NCBI GenBank assembly: GCA_947095585.1
Contig: OX352763.1
Span: forward strand, 113,873,908 to 113,937,907
Reading direction: 5' to 3'
Origin: Nephrocerus scutellatus
Lineage: Eukaryota; Arthropoda; Insecta; Diptera; Pipunculidae
DNA length: 64,000 nt
Of this stretch, positions 11,721-21,189 are shown in pieces. The position numbers and the translations under genes are program-made. A model generated the notes under the pieces. It worked only from the letters and a program-made list of their open reading frames with translations. It was not told the DNA's origin and did not search any database. Position 1 is the first letter of the stretch. Each line of letters begins with the position of its first letter.

Positions 11721-12390
11721 GAAAACTCATTTTTCCCTTCTTTTTTACAAAAATAATTTATCGGTTTTCGACCATGCATCGACTCTGGAATACCTACTCA
11801 TCGATATTCATATTTTATATAAAATCGCTTTATCAGCATAGTGTATGTATGTACGTATATAATATATGACCGACCGCGTCAAGTGTTTTTGGGTTCGTTT
11901 GCCTATACTGCTGCGTTGACATATTTGTTTCCACAAGCGAACGACCTTATTATTTCATTACCATTTCCATGAGCCACTTACTCAGAGCAATGCACGGAAA
12001 GGGTAATTAATGTTCTAAGCGGCCGGCGCTCATTTGCCCATGATTGCTTATTTATTGCTTAGATTGCATATTCATTTTCATAGGCGAACGACCGCCGGTC
12101 ATAAATTATGCTATTGGAGATTTTTTATATTTTTTGTTCCCATATACCGAGTGTGCCATTAATTAATACGTAGTACTGATTTGTGTATGCTTTTACTTTG
12201 AGAGGCACTAGAGTCGATGTAGGGTCAAAAACGTTGTATGCTTTTAGGCATGTTATTTATGTGGTCGCTGGTGCGATCCCTCACACCACATGAGAAGTGA
12301 AGGGTCGTTCTTAAAAGTTATAATGAGAAGCTGAAAGTTCTGTTGTCAGCAAAAGAGTGAATTGGATTAGAAGTAATGGACTGTTCTGTT
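11721..12390. other. Low-copy AT-rich stretch, nothing recognised
   Basis: No coding, RNA or repeat signal beyond A/T runs and a TATGTATGTA-like tract near 11845. Confidence 0.4.
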
Positions 12391-12460
12391 CTGTTCTGTC
12401 CCCGACACTCTCATTTTTCATTTTTGTTAATGATGAGAAAGAGTGTCGGGGACAGAACAG
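12391..12460. repeat. Perfect 21-bp inverted repeat (hairpin) at the end of LINE D
   Basis: The arms at 12391-12411 and 12440-12460 are exact reverse complements over 21 bp, with a 28-nt loop between. The right arm is part of the LINE D reverse transcriptase (the GPVLSPTL codons), so the left arm is an inverted extra copy of LINE sequence placed at the element's break. Confidence 0.95.
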
Positions 12461-13690
12461 GGCCCTGGGGAAAGCCAGAATTTACCTGATGTATTTTAGA
12501 CTTGAAACCATCCAAAACAACTTGAGTTGAGCGGTCCAAAAGATAGCTTCTAATCCTATGAAGCAGTTTTTTATCGACTCCATAAGCACGCATTTTGGAC
12601 AAAAGAGCTTGATGCTAAACTCTGTCAAATGATTTGGAAATATCGAGTGCAACAGCTTTGCTTTCACCAAATTGATGCAAACATCGGTTCCACTGTTCGG
12701 TGAGATATACCACCAAATCACCAGTGGATCGTTGCCTACGAAATCCGTACTGCCGGTCACTAAGGATTTCGTTGGTTTCAAGATATTTCCTGAGCAGAAA
12801 AAAGTATGGATGTAAGTGCTATGGGTCGGTACGAAGAAGGAGACGACGGCTCACCTATTTTGGGGTATGGGCTGGACAAAGGCTGTTTTCCAACTTCTCG
12901 GGAAGAGTTCAGAAGAATAGGATAAATGGAAAAGCTTACGTAATGATAATGCCAACTTGGAAGAATACCTCTTCAGAACTAATGGGGAAATACCATCTGT
13001 CCCAGCGGATTTGTGAGTGCTGAGATCGTTTAAAACTCTATTTTAAACTCTAGCAACGGCATGAGTAGGAATACAAATCTGTCCAATATAGTGTTCAATA
13101 CTCGGAGGTGCAGGCGGCAGTAATAAACAATCTGGAAGCGTGGAGCTAACTGCAAAATGCGCAGCAAACAGATTGGCTTTGTCTTTAGAGTTGACAACTG
13201 GAGTGTAATTATAAATGAGCGTTGGAATTGACGACGAGGCTGTATTTTTGATTCTTTTCACGAATGAGCAAAAATTGTTACTACCTTTGGGACATTGTAG
13301 TATCTTTTGCTTCAATTTTTGGTCGTAGGCGAAGATGAGCATTGCAATCATTTCTGGATCGTTTAAAATTAATTTGGTTTTCTTCAGTAGGGTTTACTTT
13401 GTAAAACCGAAAGCATACTTCTCTAATCCTAGAAGCCTCTTTACAGCTCGAGTCATACCATCCATCCTCCTTTGGTTTGACAGACTTATTCCTGAAAGAG
13501 ATAAATTCTTTTATACCAATAAGGATGATGTTTTTGATCGCATCAGCACCGGCATCCACGTTGCTATCGCGAAAAATAGCGACCAGTTGATTCTCCCAAA
13601 GAAGTTGGTTAGGCCGTCCCAATTGGCTTTCTCGTATGCCAATGATGGCATTTTGACGATGCGTAAGTCGAGCAGTGCGTTACTTTAACG
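12412..13690 (-). mobile_element. LINE family D, jockey-like, 5' part of RT region
   Basis: Read from 13690 downward, the minus strand gives the post-endonuclease linker (WYDSSCKEASRIREVCFRFY, about 13460), the block PKGSNNFCSFVKRIKN and ANLFAAHFAVSS (about 13150-13300), degenerate entry motifs near 12860-13030 (the segment starting STHKSAGTDGI is inferred), KPTKSLVTGSTDF (about 12760), and AYGVDKKLLHRIRSYLLDRS with SGFPQGPVLSPTLF (12420-12590). It stops at the palindrome at 12391-12460, before the YADD box. The order of blocks is colinear, so this is one decayed insertion. Copies are at 31840-32290 and, as a 70-bp scrap, at 49190-49262. Confidence 0.8.
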
Positions 13691-13987
13691 ATGTGTAGGT
13701 CGAGGGATATGAAGATCTGGGCGATACGTAAATCGAACGGTGTACTACTTGAGCGATAGTCTGCGAATCAGGACGACAATATGAAGACAAGGGGATTCGT
13801 GGCAGTATGCAGTGACATTTTTTCAACACTATGATTCACTTCCAAAAAGGGTTTATGAAGTTATCTAAGTTATCTAAAAGGGGATTTATGTATGAATGTT
13901 TTTTGCTAGATAGAACTTACTAAAGGGTTTACTGTCAAATGAGCTGTCAAAATGCGATCACTGTTTTACATTTGCATGTAAATTATA

Positions 13988-14422
13988 ATGAATAGATTCA
14001 CGATTGAACAACGCTACCAAATTATCCAAATTTACTTTGTAAATCAGTCGTCGATTCGCGCAACTTACAGACGACTTTATGATTTTTATGGCGCACAAAA
14101 TCATTCATCTGAGCAAGCCATAATCAATCAATCAACCAACCAATCAACAAGAGACCCTACAGACTTCATTAAATCCAGAGGAATGCACCGTTTGCAGTTT
14201 ACACGCAGTTTACACGGTGGTGGCATAATCGGGTTCAAAAATAACTCCGGAGTTCGCTCTATAGCAAATAGAGATCATTACCACACCATGATCAATGATT
14301 TTTAGTTTGAAAATATGGATGCCATTGATCCGGATGAGACGTGGTTTCAACAGGATTGCGCCACGTGTCATATGGCAACGGTAACCAACGACTTATTGAA
14401 ATCAAAATTTGGCGCAAGTTAA
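13988..14422 (+). pseudogene. Tc1/mariner-superfamily transposase, internally deleted, one stop
   Basis: From the ATG at 13988 the frame reads MNRFTIEQRYQIIQIYFVNQ followed by SSIRATYRRLYDFYGAQNHS, a helix-turn-helix of the type found at the N-terminus of many arthropod mariner-like transposases. After a polar stretch it continues in the same frame with GGGIIGFKNNSGV, a TAG at 14303-14305, then DETWFQQDCATCHMATVTND (second catalytic Asp region, usually QDGATCH) and a stop at 14420-14422. The first catalytic Asp region between HTH and GGII is missing and the sequence ends before the third Asp. A DNA transposase cuts and pastes its element; this one cannot. Confidence 0.85.
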
Positions 14423-14454
14423 TTTCGACTTATGAATACTTCATCCATCATCCT

Positions 14455-15204
14455 TCAGGAAGTTGTTAACGGATCATTTGATTCGGGAAACACGCACTCG
14501 ACCAATTGATTCCAACTCGAAGAGACTTTTGGACAAAAGGAGGATTTAAAGTGCTGGGTTCTACGTGAAAAAAGTTTTAAGGCAAATCTATGTTGATTGG
14601 TCCTTAAACGAGTGTTTGCGTTACTGACAAAAGGACTTAGAACTAGAGAACTTATTTCTAAAGAACATTTACCGTTGTAAAATTTGTAGAAAACAGATAA
14701 AGCTCCAACAATACTTCTATGCTCCAAAGAATCAAGAGATGAAGTAATGGTTACATCGTTTATCAAACGGATAACTCTATTTTGAATTCCATTAAGATAA
14801 ACCAAATGCGATCTTCGAGCCCCACCCCACACAAATGAATTAAATTCTAAAATTGGTCTAACATAAGATTTATATAATCTTAATACTTCAGAGGGGCTGA
14901 AGTAAAAGTTACAACGTCTTATGAATCCCAAACATTGACTCGCTCTTTTTGAGATTTCATAAATATGTTCCTTCCAGGAAAGATCACTAGATACTTTTAA
15001 ACCTAACAACTTCAGTGAATCTAATCTCGCAATAGGGGTACCATTAATAACAGGTGGAACATAATGTTGAGTTGTCTTTTGAGAAAAAAGACAAGACTGG
15101 AATTTATTTGGGCTAAATTCTACTCTATTAGAAATGCCCCAATCAAGAATGATTTCAATATTAGACAGAATAGTCAAATTCATTAATTCAAGCGAGAATT
15201 GCAT
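14455..15204 (-). pseudogene. LINE E RT thumb and C-terminal domain (249 codons open)
   Basis: The longest uninterrupted coding stretch in the window. It contains the RT thumb (LLGLKVSSDLSWKEHIYEIS), the connection motif YKSYVRPILEFNSFVW, NGIQNRVIRLIN and the C-terminal signature FKSSFCPKVSSSWNQL, all typical of jockey/CR1-group LINE proteins. The part upstream (catalytic YADD) is in a broken frame, so no active enzyme results. The length of the open frame suggests this copy is younger than most others here. Confidence 0.85.
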
Positions 15205-15301
15205 TCTTTTTGACTGACATACTCAATGGAACCCGATAGTGTTGTATCATCAGCAAATGAATGTATATCACATGTTGTAGAAGACAACAGGTTGTTGATA
15301 T

Positions 15302-15733
15302 TTATATCAAGAAGAGCGTGGGCGACAAGGATGACCCTTGAGGCACGCCAGCATTGATCCCATGTGACGCTGAAGATATACCAATTAATACAACTTTTAT
15401 TTTACGGTTCCATAAATAATTCTCAATCCATGTAATGAGAGAGGAGTGTAAGTTCAGCGCACGAATAAGACAATCATGCCATACTATCATATCTAAGGAA
15501 ACAACGCTTGATTCACCTAGGTTTTCAATGCTTCGCTCCAAACAATGAGTCATGCACGTCATTAGTTCAACTGAAGAGCGATTTTTACGAAATCCATACT
15601 GCACATCGGATAAAAGAACATTCGAATCCAGATAGTTCATTAGTCTGAAATAGATTCCATTACCTTCGATAGAACTAGTTCGTAGTTCGTAGTTCGTAGG
15701 TGCGGAACGGGTTGAATATTTGCTATTTTCCAA
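15302..15733 (-). pseudogene. LINE E RT fingers/palm segment
   Basis: This 143-codon open stretch carries RT blocks 2-4: YGFRKNRSSVELM, VVSLDMIVWHDCLI (normally LDxxKAFD; the Asp is present but its context is altered), ITWIENYLWNRKIKVV and AGVPQGSSLSPTLFLI. It is colinear with the C-terminal segment at 14455-15204, separated by about 100 bp with stops where YADD should be. Confidence 0.85.
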
Positions 15734-15991
15734 AATGATGGAAAAACACCTGTCTTCATTGAGAGATAAAACAATTTGCTAAGCGGTTTTGCCAAAGTAT
15801 GATGCCAACGTTTCAATACTAATGGCGGAATATACCGTCGGGGCCAGTCGCTTTATTGGGGTCAAGTTCTTTCAGAATCTTTGAAACAACCCGTTTCCGG
15901 AAATAGATTTTAGACATACCTGGGCCTAGATTTGGAAGAATTGGGGGGCTTTGGTTAGTTAAAGGAAGGGTAGACGAACCAGCGAACGAAC

Positions 15992-16061
15992 GACCACGCT
16001 GTGCTAACCATTTTAAGGGTGCAAGCCCCTTAAGTGTATGTACATTTTAATAAAAAAAAAC
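15992..16061 (+). repeat. 3' tail of an unidentified retroelement, ending in poly(A)
   Basis: The block GCTGTGCTAACCATTT, AAGGGTGCAAGCCCCTTAAG, TACATTTTAATAAAAAAAAA is repeated, diverged and inverted, at 19370-19445. The A-rich end and the shared upstream sequence point to a retrotransposed 3' terminus. The parent family is not identified. Confidence 0.6.
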
Positions 16062-17920
16062 AATTGACGCCTTGGAGGTCAACATTGTTTATCTTATTTG
16101 TGACATACGACCTGAATACTCGTACTTTAATAAGTAGCCCAAAATTGGATGTCCAGCTGCCGTGGCCATATGACCGAAATTATTTTCAAATATTAATGCC
16201 AAACGAATAAAACAATTTGATTAGAAATAAGTTTTTTGTGATATTTTTTGCAATTTCAATTTATATCAGGCTTAAAAAAACGCCCATTATTTGTTTCAGA
16301 AAAACTCTGGAACACTTTCTCTAGTATCGTTACAACACTCCTAACAAAGTCTATGGGTTGGTAAGGGATGACAATTCAAGATTATCAAAAACGACCGATA
16401 GTAGTGTTGAATGAATAGTTTTTAGGTCCGATGAGATGAAAAGTGACAGTAAGATACTCCTTACACCCCAAAGAGTGAGCAGGAGTGAGTTATTAGCGTA
16501 GAATATATAGTTGTCGGAGTCGCTTCTAGGGGTGGTTTGTGCGTTTTTGTTCGACATTGACTCTTTTTTGGAAAAAGCACCAAAAAACAGCTTTAAAGAC
16601 TTTGTTGACCTCCACAACCTCTGATCGTACGAATAGTGTCCATAACTATTCAAGTGACGCGGAGTGTATTTCCTTAGTGTGCTTTTTTTCTCCTTTTTCA
16701 CGCACCAAACCAAAAAAGAAAATCAATAAAAAAAAAAAAAACATCTCGCTCTCTTCAACATCTCGTCGTTGCAAAAACGATAACCATAAATATATAGGAA
16801 TAAATAAATTCGATCGCGCTGCGTTGCTGCGTTTAGTAATCCTGATTTATAGCCACCCGTGGCTAGGAACACAATATCTACGTCGGGGATGTCATGTCAC
16901 AGATAGCTTAGTTGCATTTCTAACAATAGACAGATTTTATTTTTATTGCATTATAATATCAACTTAAATTATTGAACGGTTACGTTGCGGTAGCCTATCG
17001 CGAGCCATAATAATAATTTCTGTAAGTGCAGATATAGGCAATTTTATGCGAGTGTCCACATATTAGCAACGTCTCTCTAGCTTATTAGCAGAACAGCAAG
17101 AGGTACGTACGTACCTCTTTGGCGGAGTGGACATCAACATCAAGCGTGAAGTATCCACGTTTGTGTGAACGGAAATTATTCGCCACCATTTATGAATCTT
17201 TCTTTATCGCAAAAGCAGCAGTGGAATAACCATAAAATTCGTAGAGGTTTTAAGTGAAAAACATTTAGAATTATTCCGATCTTTAGATATGGTAGATATG
17301 GTATGGCTTGTGAAATCAGGAAATTATGTATATGTAAGTTTGTACCTATATGCAGGAGTAATGTCGCTCAAAGTGTTGTATGTACCACTTCAGCAGCTCA
17401 CTCCCTTCACTGCACCACTAACAGCGATTTACCTGACAAATTACAGACATATTATGCTTTAAAATGTCCTTTAATAGAAAAATAATGATATTCCCAAAAC
17501 TTGTTTGCGCAATCTTGCAAAGGCGATAGCAGTTTTCTTCCTCATCTTGCTCTGGCTTGTGGTTTTTTATATAAACTCTTCCTAAAATGTTCGATATTGT
17601 CGTCCGCCTGCAATGTGATTTCTAATCTGCTTCATGCGCTTTAAAAGATACATACATATCTAGAAGATACTCGTGATACTGAATTTTTTTTAGTTTTTTT
17701 AATAAAACTTTGTTAGGATATTGGATATTTGGCAATGTAGTTTGTCTTCTTGTACTTCTTCAATCCTCATTTGATGTTAGGAGTCGGGGTGGCCTGGGGA
17801 TACCCATTTTCTCCAATGATTTCGGTCCTGGCGCTCTATCTTCTCATCTCTGCCAGGGTTTCTTATTACAGCTTGCTGTAAAAATCGATTTAAGAAAGCT
17901 GTAGTCAGAAGCCTCAAATT
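16062..17920. other. Low-copy AT-rich stretch
   Basis: No coding domain is supported. Around 17710-17900 the reverse complement reads weakly like a LINE 3' terminus (GCGCCAGGACCGAAATCATT, then TGGAGAAAATGGGTATCC), but this is too short to assign. Open frames at 16351-16713 (minus) and 16539-16967 (plus) overlap each other and carry no domain. Confidence 0.4.
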
Positions 17921-17929
17921 GTCATATCG

Positions 17930-18440
17930 TTCTTGCAGAAGAATAATTTTCATTATTCTAAGTTAAGTTTTTCTGCTTCTCCCGACAGATTGGTCTTCAG
18001 GTACCCCATCTTTTCGCACTCTGCCATTGATTGTTTGTCCACCATTTGGATAAATAAGTTGTGGAATTGTTTCCATTTAAGAGTGTCTCCATTGAATTTA
18101 GCCAGAACAGTTTGCGGTTAATTCAAACGAGTTGTTTGCTATTGTGTTTGATTGTGATTGTTGCGGTACAGCGCAGTGGTCGCATTCTTCTAGAGTTTCT
18201 TGGACGATAATTTCCATTTTAATCTAATTTGTCATGTCGTGGCCATTCATTTGTGAGCCGTCACTCATGTCCCAGATGTTGTCTTGAAGGCGTTCAATTT
18301 GTAACCAAAAGTTTATGATGGTCTCTCTTTTCAACTTCGAAAACTGCTGTGATGTCGCTTGAGATTCCTGCAGGCTGTCCAGAGTACGCCTTCATCAAAG
18401 CTTCTTGCCGTCTGAACATGCATATATAACCATCATTTGA
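17930..18440 (-). pseudogene. Bel/Pao LTR-retrotransposon Gag remnant (DUF1759-like)
   Basis: The minus strand at 18117-17950 reads PQTVLAKFNGDTLKWKQFHN, LFIQMVDKQSMAECEKMGYL and KTNLSGEAEKL, which matches the pattern of the DUF1759 Gag domain of Bel/Pao elements (LPxFxGDxxxWxxFxxLF ... KxxYLKxxLxGEA). Upstream on the same strand (18120-18440) is a charged, Gln-rich region that could be the Gag N-terminus. No protease, RT or LTR was found nearby, so this is an isolated fragment. Gag forms the particle in which reverse transcription takes place. Confidence 0.7.
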
Positions 18441-18549
18441 TATATGGTGTTGTGCAGTTGCGTTATCTTGTTATTTAGAATCTGATAAAGCTTTCCTTGT
18501 TGTCTCTGGTGTAATATCATCAACTGCAGCTATTTGAAGTGACAATAAA

Positions 18550-18857
18550 CGCGTTCGATTGGACTGAATTAATTGAATTAATAGCTGTATCTGAAGTAGC
18601 AGAAGTGAACAGAGGCTATTCGATTGACAACTCTTCATTTCAGTTAAAAATTGGGCGAAATTGGGCAACTGAAGTAAGTGAAGAGGTATTTTGCTCGTGT
18701 AGGCACTTCAGATGAGTAACATTGACATTTATTGAAGTGTATTCTGAAGTGAAGAATACCAATCGAACAATCTCTTCACTTCAGTAGCTCAATCTAAGTG
18801 AAGAGTCGCTCAATTAATTGAAGTGAAGAACTGTACTCTTCAGTCTAATCGAACGCG
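18550..18857. mobile_element. Candidate MITE, 308 bp with 19-bp terminal inverted repeats
   Basis: The left end 18550-18568 is CGCGTTCGATTGGACTGAA. The right end 18839-18857 is its reverse complement with one mismatch (CGCGTTCGATTAGACTGAA). Inside are several copies of GAAGTGAAGA and its complement, including a perfect 12-bp hairpin (18744-18755 with 18773-18784). There is no coding capacity. Size, terminal inverted repeats and lack of ORFs fit a miniature inverted-repeat transposable element. A target duplication could not be fixed, and no second copy is seen in this window. Confidence 0.6.
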
Positions 18858-18909
18858 GCTAATATATGCATCTGAAATTCGTCTCTGTAGTGACTACGAA
18901 TAATCTTTA

Positions 18910-19375
18910 TTAAATTCTCTATATTAACTTCACTTGCCCATGGGTCGTCGGTCGTCGGTCGGTCGTCGGTCGGTCGTCGGTCGGTCGTCGGTCGGTCGTC
19001 TGTCGTGGATTCTTGCGATCAATTTTTAACCCACTTCCCATGGCCCGATTTTATTGAAATTTTGCACACATGTGTATTTCCGGAGACAACACTTTCTATT
19101 AAATTTTGAGGCCCCTCGGGCTGCGGGGTCGGGGGGCTCCCAAACAAAAATTTTAAAAAATTTACCCGATTTTCTTCAAATTTTACACACATGTGTATAC
19201 CCAATAAACAAAAATGATCTGAGCTTTTTCAATTTTAACATCTGATGTCAAATGTTTGTTTCGATGATTTTCTTCTACAATAAAAAAAAATGGCCCAGGA
19301 TCGAGGGGCTCCCATATCAATTTCTGCGATTAGAGAATTTAGATGAAAAATTTTAATTTTTATGGGTTTTTTTTT
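18910..19375 (+). repeat. Dispersed repeat H, copy 1, with internal GTCGGTCG minisatellite
   Basis: Starts with the 19-mer TTAAATTCTCTATATTAAC (18910-18928), then a (GTCGGTCGTCG)-type tract at about 18943-19004, then TTGCGATCAATTTTTAACCC and two diverged units containing CACACATGTGTAT and ATTTT-rich spacers. The same arrangement occurs inverted at 44090-45090 and partly at 47313-47660 and 54838-54993. It is non-coding. The class is not established. Confidence 0.75.
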
Positions 19376-19445
19376 TTTTATTTATTTTATAAAGTTCACA
19401 CGCTCAAGGGATTTGCACCCTTATAATGCTTAGCACAGCGTAAGC
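19370..19445 (-). repeat. Second copy of the retroelement 3' tail seen at 15992-16061
   Basis: The reverse complement reads GCTGTGCTAAGCATTATAAG, GGTGCAAATCCCTTGAGCG and then AAATAAATAAAAAAAAAAA, matching the plus-strand tail at 15992-16061. The T-run at 19368-19380 is its poly(A). Confidence 0.6.
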
Positions 19446-20040
19446 GTTAGGAAATTAGGGAGTGGAAAATATGAGATGTCTATGCACGCGTGTCTTAAAT
19501 GACTGCAGATCATATAAATGCAGAAACACAGTATCGGGCAATTAATATTGGTTCGAATTTCCTCAAGATTTCAGATGAATTTTCAACTTTTTCCAACTTT
19601 TACTGCTAGGGTATTGCAATTTATATCATCTTTTGAAAATAAGAAAGGGTACCGGGCTGTCTGGGCGTAGGAATTAGTTCCGAAACCTTATGGAATATGT
19701 TTCTATGCATACTCTTATGTCCATCATGCCAGACCTTATTCTGGTCTGATTATCGTTAGGCACAACCAGTGTACAATTTTCGAGCTCTGCCCCATGATTT
19801 ATCAAACGCTCTTTTACATTGAATAAAGGTAAACTGAGCTTTGGAAATTCTTGATTCGAAGTGATATCTTCCACTTCATATTGCAATCTAGAATTACCCC
19901 TAGATATTGCTCCATACTGATTCTTAATGATGCTAAAAACGACTCACAGTCAATGGCTATCGGACTGTGTTAACTTAATATTTTTGAGATATACGTTGAC
20001 TTGGAGCATATGCTATGCCATCATCACATTAACCTCTATA
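19446..20040. other. Unassigned stretch
   Basis: No feature is recognised. The minus-strand open frame at 19674-19886 has no domain. Confidence 0.3.
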
Positions 20041-20324
20041 AGTAGGGGCTGATCCTGGCCTTTCACAAAAAATCTCTACACCGGTCACGATTTCGAGCGG
20101 ATATCATACAGTTTGGCACCCAGAAACTCTGAACGCCCTGGTCTATTCCATTCTTCCAGCATGTGCTTGGCCTCCCTCGCTGTCGTGTCCCATAAATTCT
20201 ACCGGAAAGGAGCAGTATTGGCGTTCTTTCCACCGGATACTACCAAGCCTCCCTTGGGAGGCATTATGTGTGCGATACAAAGAGCTGTGTACTGTCGCGT
20301 TTCGTTTTTTCCTTATTATCCGGC

Positions 20325-20338
20325 AACGCTCGTAGATC
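20325..20338 (+). repeat. Left target-site duplication of the SINE (14 bp)
   Basis: AACGCTCGTAGATC, repeated exactly at 20624-20637. The uninterrupted RTE1 copy has AGCTCGTAGATC at the same place (antisense of about 31530-31545), so the duplication arose from RTE1 sequence. Confidence 0.95.
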
Positions 20339-20623
20339 GTGGACGCCGTGGCTCAGGGGATAAGAGCATGGAATTCTGAGCAGGTTGTTCGTGGTTCGAA
20401 TCCCAGTAACACCAAAAGTATTTTTCACGGTGTCCCACCTCTCGCGAATGGGTGACAAACGTTCCGAGAGTAATAACTTGTCACAGAAAGCTTCTCAATT
20501 CGCCGTTCGTATCCGGCATTAAATTGTAGGTCCCTCCATTTGTGTGCAAAAATATACATCCTCAACACAAATGGTTGCGAGAAGCAAGGCCTTGGACCGC
20601 AATGGTCTGTCGCACCGAATATT
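20339..20623 (+). mobile_element. tRNA-derived SINE, complete, 285 bp with 14-bp target duplication
   Basis: The head is tRNA-like, with box A TGGCTCAGGGG (20349-20359) and a perfect box B GGTTCGAATCC (20393-20403). These are the internal RNA polymerase III promoter elements. A conserved body follows (CCCACCTCTCGCGAATGGGT, GAGAGTAATAACTTGTCAC, CGCCGTTCGTATCCGGCATT, TGTGTGCAAAAATATACATC) and the 3' end is GGTCTGTCGCACCGAATATT. It is flanked by exact 14-bp direct repeats and sits inside an RTE1 copy in the opposite orientation. SINEs have no protein and borrow a LINE's RT; the partner is not proven here. Confidence 0.95.
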
Positions 20624-20637
20624 AACGCTCGTAGATC
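20624..20637 (+). repeat. Right target-site duplication of the SINE (14 bp)
   Basis: Exact second copy of AACGCTCGTAGATC; RTE1 similarity resumes directly after it. Confidence 0.95.
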
Positions 20638-21189
20638 TGCTCATTTAGAGTTTCCGAATCGTCCTTTCCCACATATGGGGCCAACAAATCTTCACTCGGA
20701 CGCGGTTAAGAAGTCAGAGTGCATCTTGCTAAGTACCCAAGTCTCGGATCCATATGAAAGTACTGATATGAGCATTGTCTTATACATCAGAAGCTTGGAA
20801 GCTATGGATAAGTTCTTGGACTTAAAGAGTCTTGCCAGACTATATGTAGTAGGCCTTGTTGGCGTTAGGTGACCGTGAGCGTATTTCCATATAGTTAAGG
20901 ATTGCACAACTCCGTATACGCGCTCCACTTACGTTTATCGCCAATATTGGAACTTCTGCTCACAGTCTTGCACACCAAGTACTTTGTTTTGCAGCCACAG
21001 ATTTCTTGCCACCCTCTCGACCTTCTTGACAGTTACTACGTTTCTGCCGATGATATCAGTATTGTCTGCGTAAGCCAGTATTTGGATGAACTTATAGAGG
21101 AATGTTCCGTTCCTCTTGCCTCAGAACTCAAAACTCTTTCTCAAAACTTTAGTCTTTCTTGGAAATTTGCTAGCATCATTGGATAATAT

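Larger units (their letters stand above)
14440..15960 (-). mobile_element. LINE family E, jockey/CR1-like, nearly colinear RT to C-terminus
   Basis: The minus strand from 15960 shows ILKELDPNKATGPDGI (about 15810-15870), GFRKNRSSVELMTCMTHCLE (about 15530-15600), SLDMIVWHDCLI and the AGVPQGSSLSPTLFLI end at 15302-15350, a broken YADD region (15205-15300), then a 249-codon open stretch to 14455. No endonuclease is seen, so it is 5' truncated, and the 3' UTR is not delimited. The neighbouring 15992-16061 stretch is a 3' tail of another element on the opposite strand. Confidence 0.85.
20045..21180 (-). mobile_element. RTE1 copy, 3' half, split by a SINE
   Basis: The antisense sequence follows RTE1 copy 30879-31825 colinearly: the 3' end at 20045-20215, a divergent part to 20325, then beyond the SINE the TATGGGGCCAACAAATCTTC segment (20676 onward). 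Next come the thumb (MYKTMLISVLSYGSETWVLS, about 20720-20790) and the region of the YADD box (GCGTAAGCCAGTATTTGGAT antisense, about 21070). The copy is 5' truncated near 21180. Many stops are present. Confidence 0.85.

Noticed and set aside
20339..20411. tRNA gene call on the SINE heads (also 30790-30860 and 9901-9965)
   Set aside because: Boxes A and B are good, but the arms do not pair convincingly as a cloverleaf and the sequence continues into a conserved 200-bp body shared by all copies; it is a SINE.
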